A DNA stretch of 64,000 nt from a virus. Location: positions 1 through 64,000 of IMG/VR virus record IMGVR_UViG_3300025011_000027, one strand, 5' to 3'. How positions within the stretch are numbered: the first letter of the stretch is position 1; the number at the start of each line of letters is the position of its first letter. Both the position numbers and the translations under genes were made by a program. This document shows, in pieces, positions 33,291-42,782 of the stretch. The notes under the pieces are model-generated. The model did not search any database. It was given only the letters and a program-made list of their open reading frames with translations, and was not told where the DNA came from.

Positions 33291-34013
33291 TTACACGATA
33301 ACACCTGGTCCGCTAGGAGTCGATACAGCATCACCAGATACTGCTACTCTCTTACCGTTAAGCGTTAATACACCTTCCTTAGCTTGAATAATAAGCCCTT
33401 GAGCTAGGTTAATCGTTAAAATACCATGCGTAGTTGTCGTTGCCGGTGACCAATTTTTACCTCTACCTTTTATAGCTGTCATATCTTTGGAAGCTTCATT
33501 AGGACCGTAAATGATGTAAGAACCATCAGGATAATGAGTCTCATGGTGACCACCTTTAGTTATCACGGTATATACACCCGATTCGTGGCTATTGACGGAA
33601 AGTCCTGATTCGTCTAAATGTAGCTGAGAATCGAGAGGAAAGTCAAATCCTATTACTCGCGGAGTTTGCCAATTACCATCTAAAAATCCAATAATAGCTA
33701 TTATGTCCGATTCATGGGACAAACTCCCACTATCATCAGTACCTTCTGAAGTATCAACAGGAGCTACATTTTTTATTGACGCTAAATACCTAAAACCTGC
33801 TACTGTACTTGCAGAATTTAATAGTACTCTAACATTTCTCAATACGTCACCACTAAATAACTTAACATCTACTGAGGTTCCGTCTCTAACTCCAATTACT
33901 TTCCCACTATACAAATTACTAGAATTCCTTGTAGAAGTGTGCTTAGTCTTTTGTACTGAAGACTGACGTACTACAGTATTTAGTGGTAGATTAGAGTAAG
34001 GATTATGGAACAT
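33291..34013 (-). CDS. Baseplate spike protein, gpV-like OB fold
   Basis: This 240-residue protein has an N-terminal OB fold (SGKVIGVRDGTSVDVKLF) and a C-terminal beta-helix with GILTINLAQGLIIQAKEGVLTLNG, ending in a short hydrophobic tip. Spike proteins of this type pierce the envelope on tail contraction. It lies next to the hub gene. Confidence 0.78.
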   Translation of the reverse strand: MFHNPYSNLPLNTVVRQSSVQKTKHTSTRNSSNLYSGKVIGVRDGTSVDVKLFSGDVLRNVRVLLNSASTVAGFRYLASIKNVAPVDTSEGTDDSGSLSHESDIIAIIGFLDGNWQTPRVIGFDFPLDSQLHLDESGLSVNSHESGVYTVITKGGHHETHYPDGSYIIYGPNEASKDMTAIKGRGKNWSPATTTTHGILTINLAQGLIIQAKEGVLTLNGKRVAVSGDAVSTPSGPGVIV

Positions 34014-34031
34014 ATAATAACACCTTCCTGT

Positions 34032-35696
34032 CTATTTAAGTGGACTTTTAACAACTGGAGGAACATACCCCTTACCTAGTAAGTAGTCTATAAATGATTT
34101 ATCATCGGACGCATCTGGAGAAGTATTAGCAGGACTAGGGCTAATCCAACCATCATTAGTTGGAGAGCTTAATTTATCTGATTGATCAGTGTTAGGATCG
34201 GTATAATCTATTGAGTCAGATTGGTGAGAATCTCCGTAGTTTGAACTATTATTTACTACAGGTAAAGATAAAGAACGACTTAAAGCCGAAGGGTCTAAAG
34301 ATCCCGAAGAAGGATCGGTTGCGTAACGTCCTCTAGTTACACCAACTGTAGTTTCGTAATAAAAAGTACTATCATTACCTTTTGAATCAAGCTGAGACAC
34401 ACTGAAAATATTGTCTACTGACTCAATATAGCTTTCCTCGAGGGAGTCTTGATTAAACAAGTATCTACCTATTGTGATAGATGGGTCACCTTTTAGTCTT
34501 AAAGTACCATTTAGCATATCAGGAGCCCACCCATATGCTTTGTACAGCCACATGTTCATTTTTACTGATAACTGCACTTGTAGAGAATCAACTCCGAAAT
34601 TCAGTACGGGAATTGCAGGAGAAGATTTAGACATTATTTGCAGACCATATCTATAGATATAAGCCTTATTAAACTTTGGGTTAGAGGGGAAACTATCGTC
34701 ACCTTCATTAGCCGTCTTTTCAGCATCAGTACCATTACCAAACATATCACCACCGGAAGTAATAGCTGCTTTATACTCTAAGTCACCTTGAGTAAATAGG
34801 GAGGGATAAGTAAAGAAGTAATCATAAGTTTCTGCATCAGACGAACCCATATCGTCTTCAATAATATCTTCGTTGATAATTGTAACTGAAGGCCACCATT
34901 CAGTACCTAGAGCTGATTCAGCAAAAATGTATTTTCCGTTTTTATCCTTGAAAGGAGTGTTTCTATGCATGATAATAGGGCCATCTTGAGCATCAAATAC
35001 AAACCATTCACACCAAGGAAGGTTAGCATATTGGTCTATGACTGAAGCAATACTTCCTGACATCGACTGAAGAGTGATCCAGCTTAATGCATAATCGTCT
35101 AAAACTTGCACTAAAGGTCTAAGTAGAGGAATATTTGGAGTTTCTGCTTGCATTGCTTTTATCCATGGGGTAATTGTCGATTCGATGATTGAAGGAATTA
35201 ATTTATTCAGAGGAGTTACTGCATCACTCATATTTGGAAGTATTCCTAAGTTAGTCTGCGCTTCAGTTCCTGTAATTTGAGGACCAGGATTAACATCAGA
35301 ACTGGGAGTAAGTTGTCCTGGTATATTAGCAACATAATAGACTTCATATTTTTGTACTAATTTACCATAGTCGTTTCCATTTATAGTAATTGTTCTTCGT
35401 ATTTTACCAGAACGGTCAATGACCTTAGTCCTACGCTTATTAGTCACGAATCCGCGCATTATGAACTTAGGGTCACCAGTACGAGACATCTTTATTTCAA
35501 CGTAATCCATGTTAGATAAAATTCTATGCCACGACTTCTCCATGGTGAGAAGTAACGACCACTGACCCATAGGTTCAGCTAAACTTTTATGAGTGTTAAC
35601 TTGAAGGATATAAGGAGTTAAGTCATAAACAGTGGCCCCATGCCACGCTATAACTGATAGTTTAGGAGCATACGTTTTTACAGTAAACATGGTCAT
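34032..35696 (-). CDS. Tail hub protein (gp27/gpD/XkdQ-like)
   Basis: This 554-residue protein has N-terminal beta domains (PKLSVIAWHGATVYDLTPYI, RRTITINGNDYGKLVQKYE). The GNDY/G motif is shared with hub proteins such as XkdQ. The C-terminal 100 residues are Ser/Asp-rich and disordered. It sits between tape measure and spike, the expected hub place. Confidence 0.78.
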   Translation of the reverse strand: MTMFTVKTYAPKLSVIAWHGATVYDLTPYILQVNTHKSLAEPMGQWSLLLTMEKSWHRILSNMDYVEIKMSRTGDPKFIMRGFVTNKRRTKVIDRSGKIRRTITINGNDYGKLVQKYEVYYVANIPGQLTPSSDVNPGPQITGTEAQTNLGILPNMSDAVTPLNKLIPSIIESTITPWIKAMQAETPNIPLLRPLVQVLDDYALSWITLQSMSGSIASVIDQYANLPWCEWFVFDAQDGPIIMHRNTPFKDKNGKYIFAESALGTEWWPSVTIINEDIIEDDMGSSDAETYDYFFTYPSLFTQGDLEYKAAITSGGDMFGNGTDAEKTANEGDDSFPSNPKFNKAYIYRYGLQIMSKSSPAIPVLNFGVDSLQVQLSVKMNMWLYKAYGWAPDMLNGTLRLKGDPSITIGRYLFNQDSLEESYIESVDNIFSVSQLDSKGNDSTFYYETTVGVTRGRYATDPSSGSLDPSALSRSLSLPVVNNSSNYGDSHQSDSIDYTDPNTDQSDKLSSPTNDGWISPSPANTSPDASDDKSFIDYLLGKGYVPPVVKSPLK

Positions 35697-35709
35697 AGGA
35701 CCTCCTTAA

Positions 35710-38289
35710 TTACTGAGTTTGTAAACCGTTATAAGTTGCTCGGACAGTTAGCGGAATCATGCCACTTCCACGATTATTTCCATTGGAATCTAATAACTGA
35801 ATATTAATTGATTTCGGGACATTAAGCGATACTTGAGCACCTCCACCCGTTCCTCCTAAAGATTGATAGCTATTCCAGACACCATCTGCCCACTTTCTAT
35901 CTCCAGGCTTCCAACTGTTGTTCATAAAGTCGTTCAAACTATCCTTCGTGACAGGTTTACCTTTCATGTAACCAGATATTTGCTTAGCCGCTGATAATGT
36001 TTGATTAGTAAACTCACCTGGAGTGTCTCCATACTTCCATTCTTTGTTATTCGGTCCAGGGCCATAATCACCGTATCCCATTGAGAATCCTGGATAGCTA
36101 TTAGGGTTAGTTCCCCACTGAGTCTCATGCTGACCGATAGCTGCTAATAATATAGGGTCAACTCCTGTTGCATTACCTGCGGCTACTGCTGCATCCCAAA
36201 ACTTAGAAGGAACATTAGTTGGAGCTACTCCACCACTTCTTCCTGTTATACGATTACCCCCACTTGAGCTTCCGCTACTTTTTGAGCTAAGTAATTGAAC
36301 ACCCCTACTTCCTGACATTGAAGCTGCATTACCTAATTGAGTGGGTACTGCAATCACAGGATTTGAGTTTGTAGATGAGGGAGTAGCACCTGAACCACCA
36401 AACCAACCTTGAATCTGATTTGCCCAAGGCCGTAATGACATTAAGATAGCGGCCGTCTGAGTTGCAGCTTTAGCTGAATCAAATGATCCAGAACTACTAC
36501 CAGAATCAGATTCTTCATCGTATGAAGCAGTTAAGGAATTTGAAGGAGCTGACTGAGAGGTTTTACTTTTCTTATATTTATTGTACGCCCATATACCACC
36601 TGCGGTTAATATTGCTCCTCCTATAGTAGCTATTGCTAAAGGTATTCCTATACCAGTAGATGCTTCAGCTCCTGCAAGTGCTGCTCCCCCTGCAAGTACT
36701 CCTCCAGATGTAAGTCCCCCAGCGCCTGCGGCTGCAACTGCTCCGGCCCCTGCTGTAACTACTCCACGTGTTAATAGTCCCCTACCAACTCCTAAAGCTG
36801 CTTTTCCGATTTTACCTGCACTGTATACGCCCAATCCTGCAGCTCCAATGTTACCAACTGCGTTTCCAAAGACCGCATTATTTAATCCTTGGCCTGCATC
36901 AACAACATTGGAAGTAAGTCCCTGTTGCGCTTGAGCTGGATTTACAGTGTTTTGAAGAGTTTTGTCTAAGGGAGAAAGTTGAGATTTTAGACTTTCTTGA
37001 TTCTTACTAAACAACGTGGAATTAAATGTACCATCTTTATTAAGGTACTGCTCTCTCAGTGCTTTCATCATTAAAGGCTTAATTCCTAACATCTGTCCTT
37101 CATACAGGTTCTTAGAATCTTCATCATTCCCAAACATCTTTTCAGCACCGGTCATGACGTTCTCGAAGTTCGTCTTGTTATTATCACCTAAACCGAAAGC
37201 ACCTTGAGACTGAATGATCTTAGCCCGAGCATAAGAAGCTCCAGGAGCAATTAATCTAAACATTGCCGCTTGGCCCATAGCACCGAATCCAGGACTTTGT
37301 ATTCCTTGATCAAACTGGGCCATAGTTTGTGGTAGTTGGTTAATAAGAGCTTGATTACCGCCCTTTGTTGCAGTGGCGTATAATCCACCTAACATATTTT
37401 GATCTGGAGCATTAACCATATTTTGTTGAGCAATCGCAGTTAAGCTCTGAAGTGCTTCGACAACTTGACCGTTCTTACCTTGCATATTTCCAGCATTAAC
37501 GGTATTAGCAACTAATACCGCGTATTGTTGCCAATTCATTTGGGAAGTTGATCCGCCTGTAACACCTGATTTATACGAACCACTAAAGTAGTTTGCAGCT
37601 TGTCCGTAATCAAATCCATTTGATCTTCCAAACTGAGCTACACCTTTAATCTGATTGAAGAAATCTTTAGACTTACCTGCGGCTCCTTGTATTGTTTGAG
37701 CGCCACTTAATATTTCAGGATTTGTATATCCATATCCTTGACCTGATCTAAGCATACTCTGTGCCCAGTTCATATCTCCGCCACCACGAGTCATTGTTTT
37801 ACCCATATTAGCGAATGCAGGTAGTTGCTGTACGTTAGCATTGTAACCATTATACATTCCTGATATACCCTTGAGTCCAATAGCTGCGACAGCACTTGCT
37901 CCAGCCATCTGTGCTATCTCTCTAAGCTGATCATTTCGATTCGGTGAACTTGCACCCCGGACCGCGCTTACATCGCCGTACGACTGCCGAATATCGTTTC
38001 TCACGCCAGACATTTGAGCTTGAACAGTGGGATTTCCCGCAAGTCGTGCCTGACGCTCAGTAAGTCTAGCCATGCGCTCTACTAAACCTAACTGGTCTCT
38101 AAGTTGACGAGTATATTGCTCACTTCCCCAACCTCTAGATGTCATAGTCCTAGAAGCTTGGTCAAGTTCCCGGAACCTTTCAGTTATTCTTTGAGCTGAA
38201 GAAGCTACGCCTTGAAAGTCTCTTTGAAGGCGGTCCACTGCTTGTCCCTGTCTAACGTCTAAACTAATTCCTATACGGTGATCGGGCAA
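35710..38289 (-). CDS. Tape measure protein with lysozyme-like C-terminal domain
   Basis: This 859-residue protein has a coiled-coil N-terminus (GQAVDRLQRDFQGVA), a long helical part, a very hydrophobic Gly/Ala-rich stretch near residues 475-575 that may form membrane pores, and a lysozyme/SLT-like domain near residues 700-800 (PILLAAIGQHETQWG). At about 0.15 nm per residue it predicts a tail of roughly 130 nm. The muralytic domain would help DNA entry through peptidoglycan. Confidence 0.9.
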   Translation of the reverse strand: MPDHRIGISLDVRQGQAVDRLQRDFQGVASSAQRITERFRELDQASRTMTSRGWGSEQYTRQLRDQLGLVERMARLTERQARLAGNPTVQAQMSGVRNDIRQSYGDVSAVRGASSPNRNDQLREIAQMAGASAVAAIGLKGISGMYNGYNANVQQLPAFANMGKTMTRGGGDMNWAQSMLRSGQGYGYTNPEILSGAQTIQGAAGKSKDFFNQIKGVAQFGRSNGFDYGQAANYFSGSYKSGVTGGSTSQMNWQQYAVLVANTVNAGNMQGKNGQVVEALQSLTAIAQQNMVNAPDQNMLGGLYATATKGGNQALINQLPQTMAQFDQGIQSPGFGAMGQAAMFRLIAPGASYARAKIIQSQGAFGLGDNNKTNFENVMTGAEKMFGNDEDSKNLYEGQMLGIKPLMMKALREQYLNKDGTFNSTLFSKNQESLKSQLSPLDKTLQNTVNPAQAQQGLTSNVVDAGQGLNNAVFGNAVGNIGAAGLGVYSAGKIGKAALGVGRGLLTRGVVTAGAGAVAAAGAGGLTSGGVLAGGAALAGAEASTGIGIPLAIATIGGAILTAGGIWAYNKYKKSKTSQSAPSNSLTASYDEESDSGSSSGSFDSAKAATQTAAILMSLRPWANQIQGWFGGSGATPSSTNSNPVIAVPTQLGNAASMSGSRGVQLLSSKSSGSSSGGNRITGRSGGVAPTNVPSKFWDAAVAAGNATGVDPILLAAIGQHETQWGTNPNSYPGFSMGYGDYGPGPNNKEWKYGDTPGEFTNQTLSAAKQISGYMKGKPVTKDSLNDFMNNSWKPGDRKWADGVWNSYQSLGGTGGGAQVSLNVPKSINIQLLDSNGNNRGSGMIPLTVRATYNGLQTQ

Positions 38290-38291
38290 GT

Positions 38292-38726
38292 TTATCCACC
38301 CCCAAACATTCTACCAAAAACGTCTTTAGGATTAACTATTTCAAAATCTGATTCTTGAGTTGGTTCTTGTTTAACTGCATACCGCATTGAGTATCTTGGG
38401 GCATTTGAATCATCTGGTAAAGTAATGTGCATTTCCTCACCCGATTCAATTCTTTTCTTCATATCCGCGTATAGTTTTGGATCAGTACGCATATTCCTTT
38501 CAAATGATCCTTTATCAAGATCGATAGAATCATCAGATGTCATGTCATTTAAGAATTCAGCATGCTCTTTTCTGAGAATTAACTCGTATTCAAGCTCGTA
38601 CTCAGTTAAGTTTTCAAATTCGTTTAATGGCCCTCTAGGAATATTATACTGAAGTCGATAAGCATATTGAACGCTTCGACAGTCATCATACGCCCACTGG
38701 ATCTTGTTCTCCTCGTACTGGCTTTC
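38292..38726 (-). CDS. Tail assembly chaperone, C-terminal frame (gpT-like)
   Basis: This frame has no start near its beginning and no ribosome site at the internal ATG 38543. It stays open back into the end of the first chaperone gene and encodes protein-like sequence throughout (NIPRGPLNEFENLTEYELEYE). It must be reached by a +1 (or -2) frameshift. The fusion product of about 248 residues would be the long chaperone seen in most tailed phages. Confidence 0.78.
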   Translation of the reverse strand, partial: ESQYEENKIQWAYDDCRSVQYAYRLQYNIPRGPLNEFENLTEYELEYELILRKEHAEFLNDMTSDDSIDLDKGSFERNMRTDPKLYADMKKRIESGEEMHITLPDDSNAPRYSMRYAVKQEPTQESDFEIVNPKDVFGRMFGGG

Positions 38727-39039
38727 GAAAAGAGTCTAACCATTTTCTAACCTCTTGTCCAAGAGAAATAAGAGCTTCAAGGTCAAATAACTTGTCATAA
38801 TCCCATCCGTTAGTACTCTTGTCCTTTATAAACTCTTTGGGAGCTGCACTAACTACAACATCTAAAAGGGCCATAACTTCTATTAAATCCCAATCATTAA
38901 TCGAGAGATTCAACGATTCAGAGTACCGCTGCATTCTTTTTGAAACATCTAAGCGTTGTTTAAGACTCGGAATTTTGCAAGTTACTTTACCGAAAGCACT
39001 ATCAAACTCTTTTTCTTGGGACTGTGTTAAATGATCCAC
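38686..39039 (-). CDS. Tail assembly chaperone, short form (gpG-like)
   Basis: This 117-residue helical protein (MDHLTQSQEKEFDSAFGKVTCKIPS) lies between tail tube and tape measure, the fixed place of tail chaperones, and overlaps the second frame. It guides assembly of tube subunits on the tape measure. Confidence 0.82.
   Translation of the reverse strand: MDHLTQSQEKEFDSAFGKVTCKIPSLKQRLDVSKRMQRYSESLNLSINDWDLIEVMALLDVVVSAAPKEFIKDKSTNGWDYDKLFDLEALISLGQEVRKWLDSFRKPVRGEQDPVGV
38725..38733 (-). other. Candidate +1 frameshift site TCT_TTT_CGA
   Basis: The second chaperone frame opens after a stop just upstream of this position and continues in the +1 frame. TTT followed by C allows the P-site Phe tRNA to slip to TTC. 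The slow CGA codon comes next. The context resembles the influenza PA-X +1 site UCC_UUU_CGU. Confidence 0.65.
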
Positions 39040-39068
39040 TTAATATACCCTCTCTCCGTTTAAAATAA

Positions 39069-39090
39069 ACGGACGGTGTTAACCGCCCGT
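39069..39090 (-). terminator. Hairpin between tube and chaperone genes
   Basis: ACGGGCGGT pairs with ACCGTCCGT around TAAC, with TTTATTTT following. It could lower chaperone and tape-measure transcription relative to the abundant tube. Confidence 0.6.
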
Positions 39091-39097
39091 TGTTTGA

Positions 39098-39544
39098 TTA
39101 ACCTAATAAATCTCCCGCTAAATCTAAAGCTACAAAACTATGATCGTATTTCATAGCTTGACCAGTATCCACTGAATAACCCATACTGCTTGGCATACAT
39201 GATAGCGCCTTAATCAATAAGGAATCGGGCGTGTTAGTTCCTGCAATTGAGCTATATACTCCCACATCAAAGACGTTACCTTCTAAAATATCTCTAACTG
39301 AGGTGCTAGGGAGAATTCCCTGTGCAGCGAGGTTAGTAGAAATAAGTAAGATACCTGATAAGCTTACAGTAATTCGAGCAATTCCAGGAACATACTCTAC
39401 TACTACATTATCTCCAATACCTGCTTGATCCTGCAAAGCGAAATCGGCGGCGATTCTTAAAGAACTAGCAATACCAATGACTTTATTTTTGATAACAATT
39501 AGAACTTGATTGGCAGACCTAACTTTTTTGTTTACTCCGTTCAT
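39098..39544 (-). CDS. Tail tube protein
   Basis: This 148-residue beta-rich protein (MNGVNKKVRSANQVLIVIKNK, VVVEYVPGIARITVSLSG) is directly after the sheath gene, as the tube gene of contractile tails is. Sequence similarity alone was not decisive; position and size support it. Confidence 0.78.
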   Translation of the reverse strand: MNGVNKKVRSANQVLIVIKNKVIGIASSLRIAADFALQDQAGIGDNVVVEYVPGIARITVSLSGILLISTNLAAQGILPSTSVRDILEGNVFDVGVYSSIAGTNTPDSLLIKALSCMPSSMGYSVDTGQAMKYDHSFVALDLAGDLLG

Positions 39545-39559
39545 TAGTCAATCGCCCCC

Positions 39560-41281
39560 TTACGCTGTTTTACTGTAAACTGTGAAGTTTGCTGATATTC
39601 CCGCGAAGTTCATTGGAGCTGGTATAGTCGCTTTGTACGTGGTAGTGATTGCATTACCTGTCAGTACTGAAACAACATCACTATAGGCAGGAGTGTCTTT
39701 GTCTCCAACAATTGCTCCTTCGTCACGCAATAACCGAAGAGTCGAATCAGCCGCGGACTGCATCATACCAGCACCTGATGGACTTCCATCTTTACCAATA
39801 AGCTCATCTTGTGCATCTCCGACCTTCATCATTACATAGTCTTCGTTACACACCATTGATAACTCAATATTGTCGAGATCATTGTCCACTTGCCAAGTAG
39901 TCAAGCTTCGAACTATTCCGAAATAGCTACCTTGCTCACTTGAGAAAAATTTAATTGCCATAACTCCGAGGTCACTCAAACTGTCATAGTCTGATTTTTG
40001 GAGGGTACTCTGTAGAGTTCCCTCTAGTCCTTTAGCTGTGACTGGCTTACGAGTTAAAGCTGAGGTTATTGTTAAACTAGATAACAATGCTGCAATTTGA
40101 CCCGTAATGAGGTAGGGATCATATGCGGTAAGCAGTCCTGTTAGATAGTCTAAATCCTGTATACCTGGATAAATGATAGACACACGGCGAGAGTTAAGAT
40201 TAGAGCTTCTAACTCCAACTTGAGTAACCGTTTCTCCTTTAACCCCTCCTACGATGCTAATACGGTTATGTCTGATAGTTGGATCTGACATATAAGCATT
40301 ATGAGTTGCAGCCATCGCATGAACGGAAGCATCTGCGGTAACGGGCACAATGATCCTAGCTTGGGGAACATTCTGAAGAGCTGTGAACACATTAGCCCAA
40401 TCAGTATTAGTCGTAATACCATCCGATCCCCCAGCTAAGTAAGCAGGTGCGGTCATTGCAGTTGGCAAAGCTCCAATTAGTGAAGGCCTAGTTGCGGTTA
40501 CGATTGAAGTCGTATTGTACCAGTCTATCAAAGCTTGAAGATTTGCAGTAACGATTACTGGACTAGCTTTTGCAGGAGCATTTGCAACGGAGTCAAGGAA
40601 ATTTAAAGTCGAAGCTGAGGGATTTGACCCTGTGACTGTTGCAGTCCATCCAGCCGTTGAATTGATCAAGTTTACTACTTGCTGAATCGTTTGGTAAGTA
40701 GAGAAAGGAGCAGTCCAAACAACTGATTCTGACCCTAAAGTACCTGCCGAACCACTTATTGTACCTGCTGCATTGTCTACGTTAAGTAAAGCTGAAGCAC
40801 TTGCTCCGGTGTACTGAACGCTTAACACGGCTTGATACAAGTTATCTTTAGTATATGAGAACCCATCTTGGGTAACCGTTCCTTTAAGACCTTGAATGGT
40901 ACCTGCGGCAACTTGGGTAGAAATTAAGTTAGTGAATACCCCGTAGTCAACAGACTTCAAGTTAACAACTGGAGCGGAACTGGAAAGAACGTCATAAGTT
41001 GCTTGAAGAGCAGGGTTTACTCTCATATAAGCAAGATATGGAGCACTTGCGTCAATGTACGAACGTCCAGCCGCTATTTGTAGATCACCACTCCGCAGCT
41101 TAGTAAAAGCGTCTTGTTGCCCGTTGAGCATTTGAAGGGTTTTTGGCTGTCCACCACCACCTGATATTCCGAGAAGTACAACCATTCGTTGAGAGCTTGA
41201 AGGGCTAGACATCCCTGACGAAGACCTAGTTGCAATTACTCCGGGTTGTATAATTGTGGATCCTTGAAACGAAAAAGGCAC
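39560..41281 (-). CDS. Tail sheath protein
   Basis: This 573-residue protein has the N-terminal handshake extension (FQGSTIIQPGVIATR) and a C-terminal domain with NDLDNIELSMVCNEDYVMMKVGDA. It forms the contractile outer layer of the tail and so identifies the phage as a myovirus. It has the length typical of Bacillota phages. Confidence 0.88.
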   Translation of the reverse strand: MPFSFQGSTIIQPGVIATRSSSGMSSPSSSQRMVVLLGISGGGGQPKTLQMLNGQQDAFTKLRSGDLQIAAGRSYIDASAPYLAYMRVNPALQATYDVLSSSAPVVNLKSVDYGVFTNLISTQVAAGTIQGLKGTVTQDGFSYTKDNLYQAVLSVQYTGASASALLNVDNAAGTISGSAGTLGSESVVWTAPFSTYQTIQQVVNLINSTAGWTATVTGSNPSASTLNFLDSVANAPAKASPVIVTANLQALIDWYNTTSIVTATRPSLIGALPTAMTAPAYLAGGSDGITTNTDWANVFTALQNVPQARIIVPVTADASVHAMAATHNAYMSDPTIRHNRISIVGGVKGETVTQVGVRSSNLNSRRVSIIYPGIQDLDYLTGLLTAYDPYLITGQIAALLSSLTITSALTRKPVTAKGLEGTLQSTLQKSDYDSLSDLGVMAIKFFSSEQGSYFGIVRSLTTWQVDNDLDNIELSMVCNEDYVMMKVGDAQDELIGKDGSPSGAGMMQSAADSTLRLLRDEGAIVGDKDTPAYSDVVSVLTGNAITTTYKATIPAPMNFAGISANFTVYSKTA

Positions 41282-41282
41282 T

Positions 41283-41489
41283 CTACTTCACCTCCTGTTT
41301 AGAATATTTTTCAATGAGCTTATGCCAATTCTCGTCAGTATCAGCAAAGTGGAATTCTCTTTCCTGTGTATGATAGAATCCACCCATTAGCTCGACTCCA
41401 TACTTCAATGCATTAGCTTGAGCAAAAGAGCTTAAAGGAACTAAAACTACATCAGCCTCTGGTGGCAGTACTTCTTTGTCGACATCCAC
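41283..41489 (-). CDS. Small virion or tail-completion protein
   Basis: The GTG start at 41489 is 8 nt after AGGAGG and gives a 68-residue protein (VDVDKEVLPPEADVVLVPLSS). A longer frame upstream only overlaps the preceding gene. It is adjacent to the sheath gene; its function is unknown. Confidence 0.65.
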   Translation of the reverse strand: MDVDKEVLPPEADVVLVPLSSFAQANALKYGVELMGGFYHTQEREFHFADTDENWHKLIEKYSKQEVK

Positions 41490-41505
41490 GTTCTGTTCCT
41501 CCTTT

Positions 41506-42126
41506 CTAAGGTAATTGCGAAAATACTGAGAAAGTTCCTGAAGAATAAGCATTCGTAACAACGGTCGGAGTAGCTGTGAAAGTCTTATCATATTCAGCAC
41601 TCATTATTATTCCTCGTGCGAATGTGAATACTGGTAGCCACTGAGGGGATGGTTCAAAATCCCCTAATCCTGTTGTTAAGTTTCCTAATCCCTCTTCGTT
41701 AAAATAACTGTAATGAGTCAACAATGCCCAAGAACATATTGCAGATAACCAAATAACTACATCAGCATTTGGGGAGTAGATAGTGGCTTTTAAAGTACCT
41801 TTAAACCTAGCTCCTTTAATATCTGTGAATGTCCCGTCACCATTATTAATTGTTTCATAAACTAACCCAATAGGAGTCTGTTCAGTTATTTGACCCTCAT
41901 TTGCTATTGTGACGCCAATAAAGGGCATATGACCCGACTCCATAGGAAATCCTGGAGCCAAGTTTATTTTTGTCTTAACATTCCCAAAGTATGACTTTGC
42001 AGCGGCAAGTTCAGAATCACTTAAAGCGTCCAGTATATCCTCTAACAACGACGGATTTTGCTGAACGCTCTTGATACCGTTTGCTAAAGCATTTAGCATA
42101 TAGGTTTCGGTCATCATCCCTGCCAT
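41506..42126 (-). CDS. Neck/tail structural protein, unknown
   Basis: This 206-residue protein (MAGMMTETYMLNALANGIKSVQQ) contains PGFPMESGHMPFIGVTIA. It is in the connector-to-sheath region, so a neck or tail-terminator role is likely. No family was recognised. Confidence 0.65.
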   Translation of the reverse strand: MAGMMTETYMLNALANGIKSVQQNPSLLEDILDALSDSELAAAKSYFGNVKTKINLAPGFPMESGHMPFIGVTIANEGQITEQTPIGLVYETINNGDGTFTDIKGARFKGTLKATIYSPNADVVIWLSAICSWALLTHYSYFNEEGLGNLTTGLGDFEPSPQWLPVFTFARGIIMSAEYDKTFTATPTVVTNAYSSGTFSVFSQLP

Positions 42127-42128
42127 AT

Positions 42129-42527
42129 TTAAGACCTCTGAGAGATAGCTGTAACGGTTACTGCTCCACTAACATAAGTAGGTATTGTTGCTCTTATAGA
42201 TTGATATAATCCTACATACTGTGTTATTCCGGGAGTAGTCACAGACGCTAGAGTTAACCAGTTCACTCCGTCAAGCGTAGCTTCCAAAAGAACAGTTGCG
42301 TCGAATGTACCAGTTACCGCAATTGCGTGTAAATTCCTACCTAGAACATGAATTTCAGGAGTAGTTGTTCCTAAAACTTTGGCTGCCGACACTGCATCAA
42401 ACAATTTGAACTGAAGGGGATATGATGTCATAAAGAATAATGGTTGTGCGCTTCTTAATGATACATTTGGGAGATAGGGGAGGACATTACTCTCTCCCCT
42501 AATTACGTTACCTGGTTGAATTATCAT
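42129..42527 (-). CDS. Structural protein, unknown
   Basis: This 132-residue beta-rich protein (LEATLDGVNWLTLASVTTPG) has the phrase style of carbohydrate-binding or decoration folds. It overlaps the preceding gene by 20 nt. Confidence 0.6.
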   Translation of the reverse strand: MIIQPGNVIRGESNVLPYLPNVSLRSAQPLFFMTSYPLQFKLFDAVSAAKVLGTTTPEIHVLGRNLHAIAVTGTFDATVLLEATLDGVNWLTLASVTTPGITQYVGLYQSIRATIPTYVSGAVTVTAISQRS

Positions 42528-42759
42528 TTTCTACCGCCGCCTTTTTCAAATCCAGTTTTACCTTTTTCTCGGCGTTTGATTCTCCGGTCTTGTCAGTAGT
42601 ATCTTCACCAGTATATGCTGAAAGTTCAGCCGCTCCGACTTCCATTAAGAAGTTCCCAACTTCTTCGTCAACCTCAGCAAGTCCATCTTCGAAAGCTACC
42701 GTAACTGGTGTCGCATTAACAAAACAGGTTAGTTCCTTATGAGTTGATTCAATAAACAA
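42508..42759 (-). CDS. Small acidic protein after the capsid gene
   Basis: This 83-residue protein (MFIESTHKELTCFVNATPVTVAFEDG) has an acidic middle and a lysine-rich tail. It is between the major capsid and structural genes and may be a head-completion or cement factor. No family recognised. Confidence 0.6.
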   Translation of the reverse strand: MFIESTHKELTCFVNATPVTVAFEDGLAEVDEEVGNFLMEVGAAELSAYTGEDTTDKTGESNAEKKVKLDLKKAAVENDNSTR

Positions 42760-42782
42760 TAGAGCCTACTCCTCTCTAAATC

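Noticed and set aside
36581-36934. Plus-strand Pro/Ala-rich frame of 117 codons
   Set aside because: It is the mirror of the Gly/Ala-rich hydrophobic stretch of the tape measure gene. It has no ribosome site, and all convincing genes are on the minus strand.
41490-41600. Longer N-terminus for the 41283 gene
   Set aside because: The extra codons fully overlap the preceding gene, while GTG 41489 has a well-placed AGGAGG.
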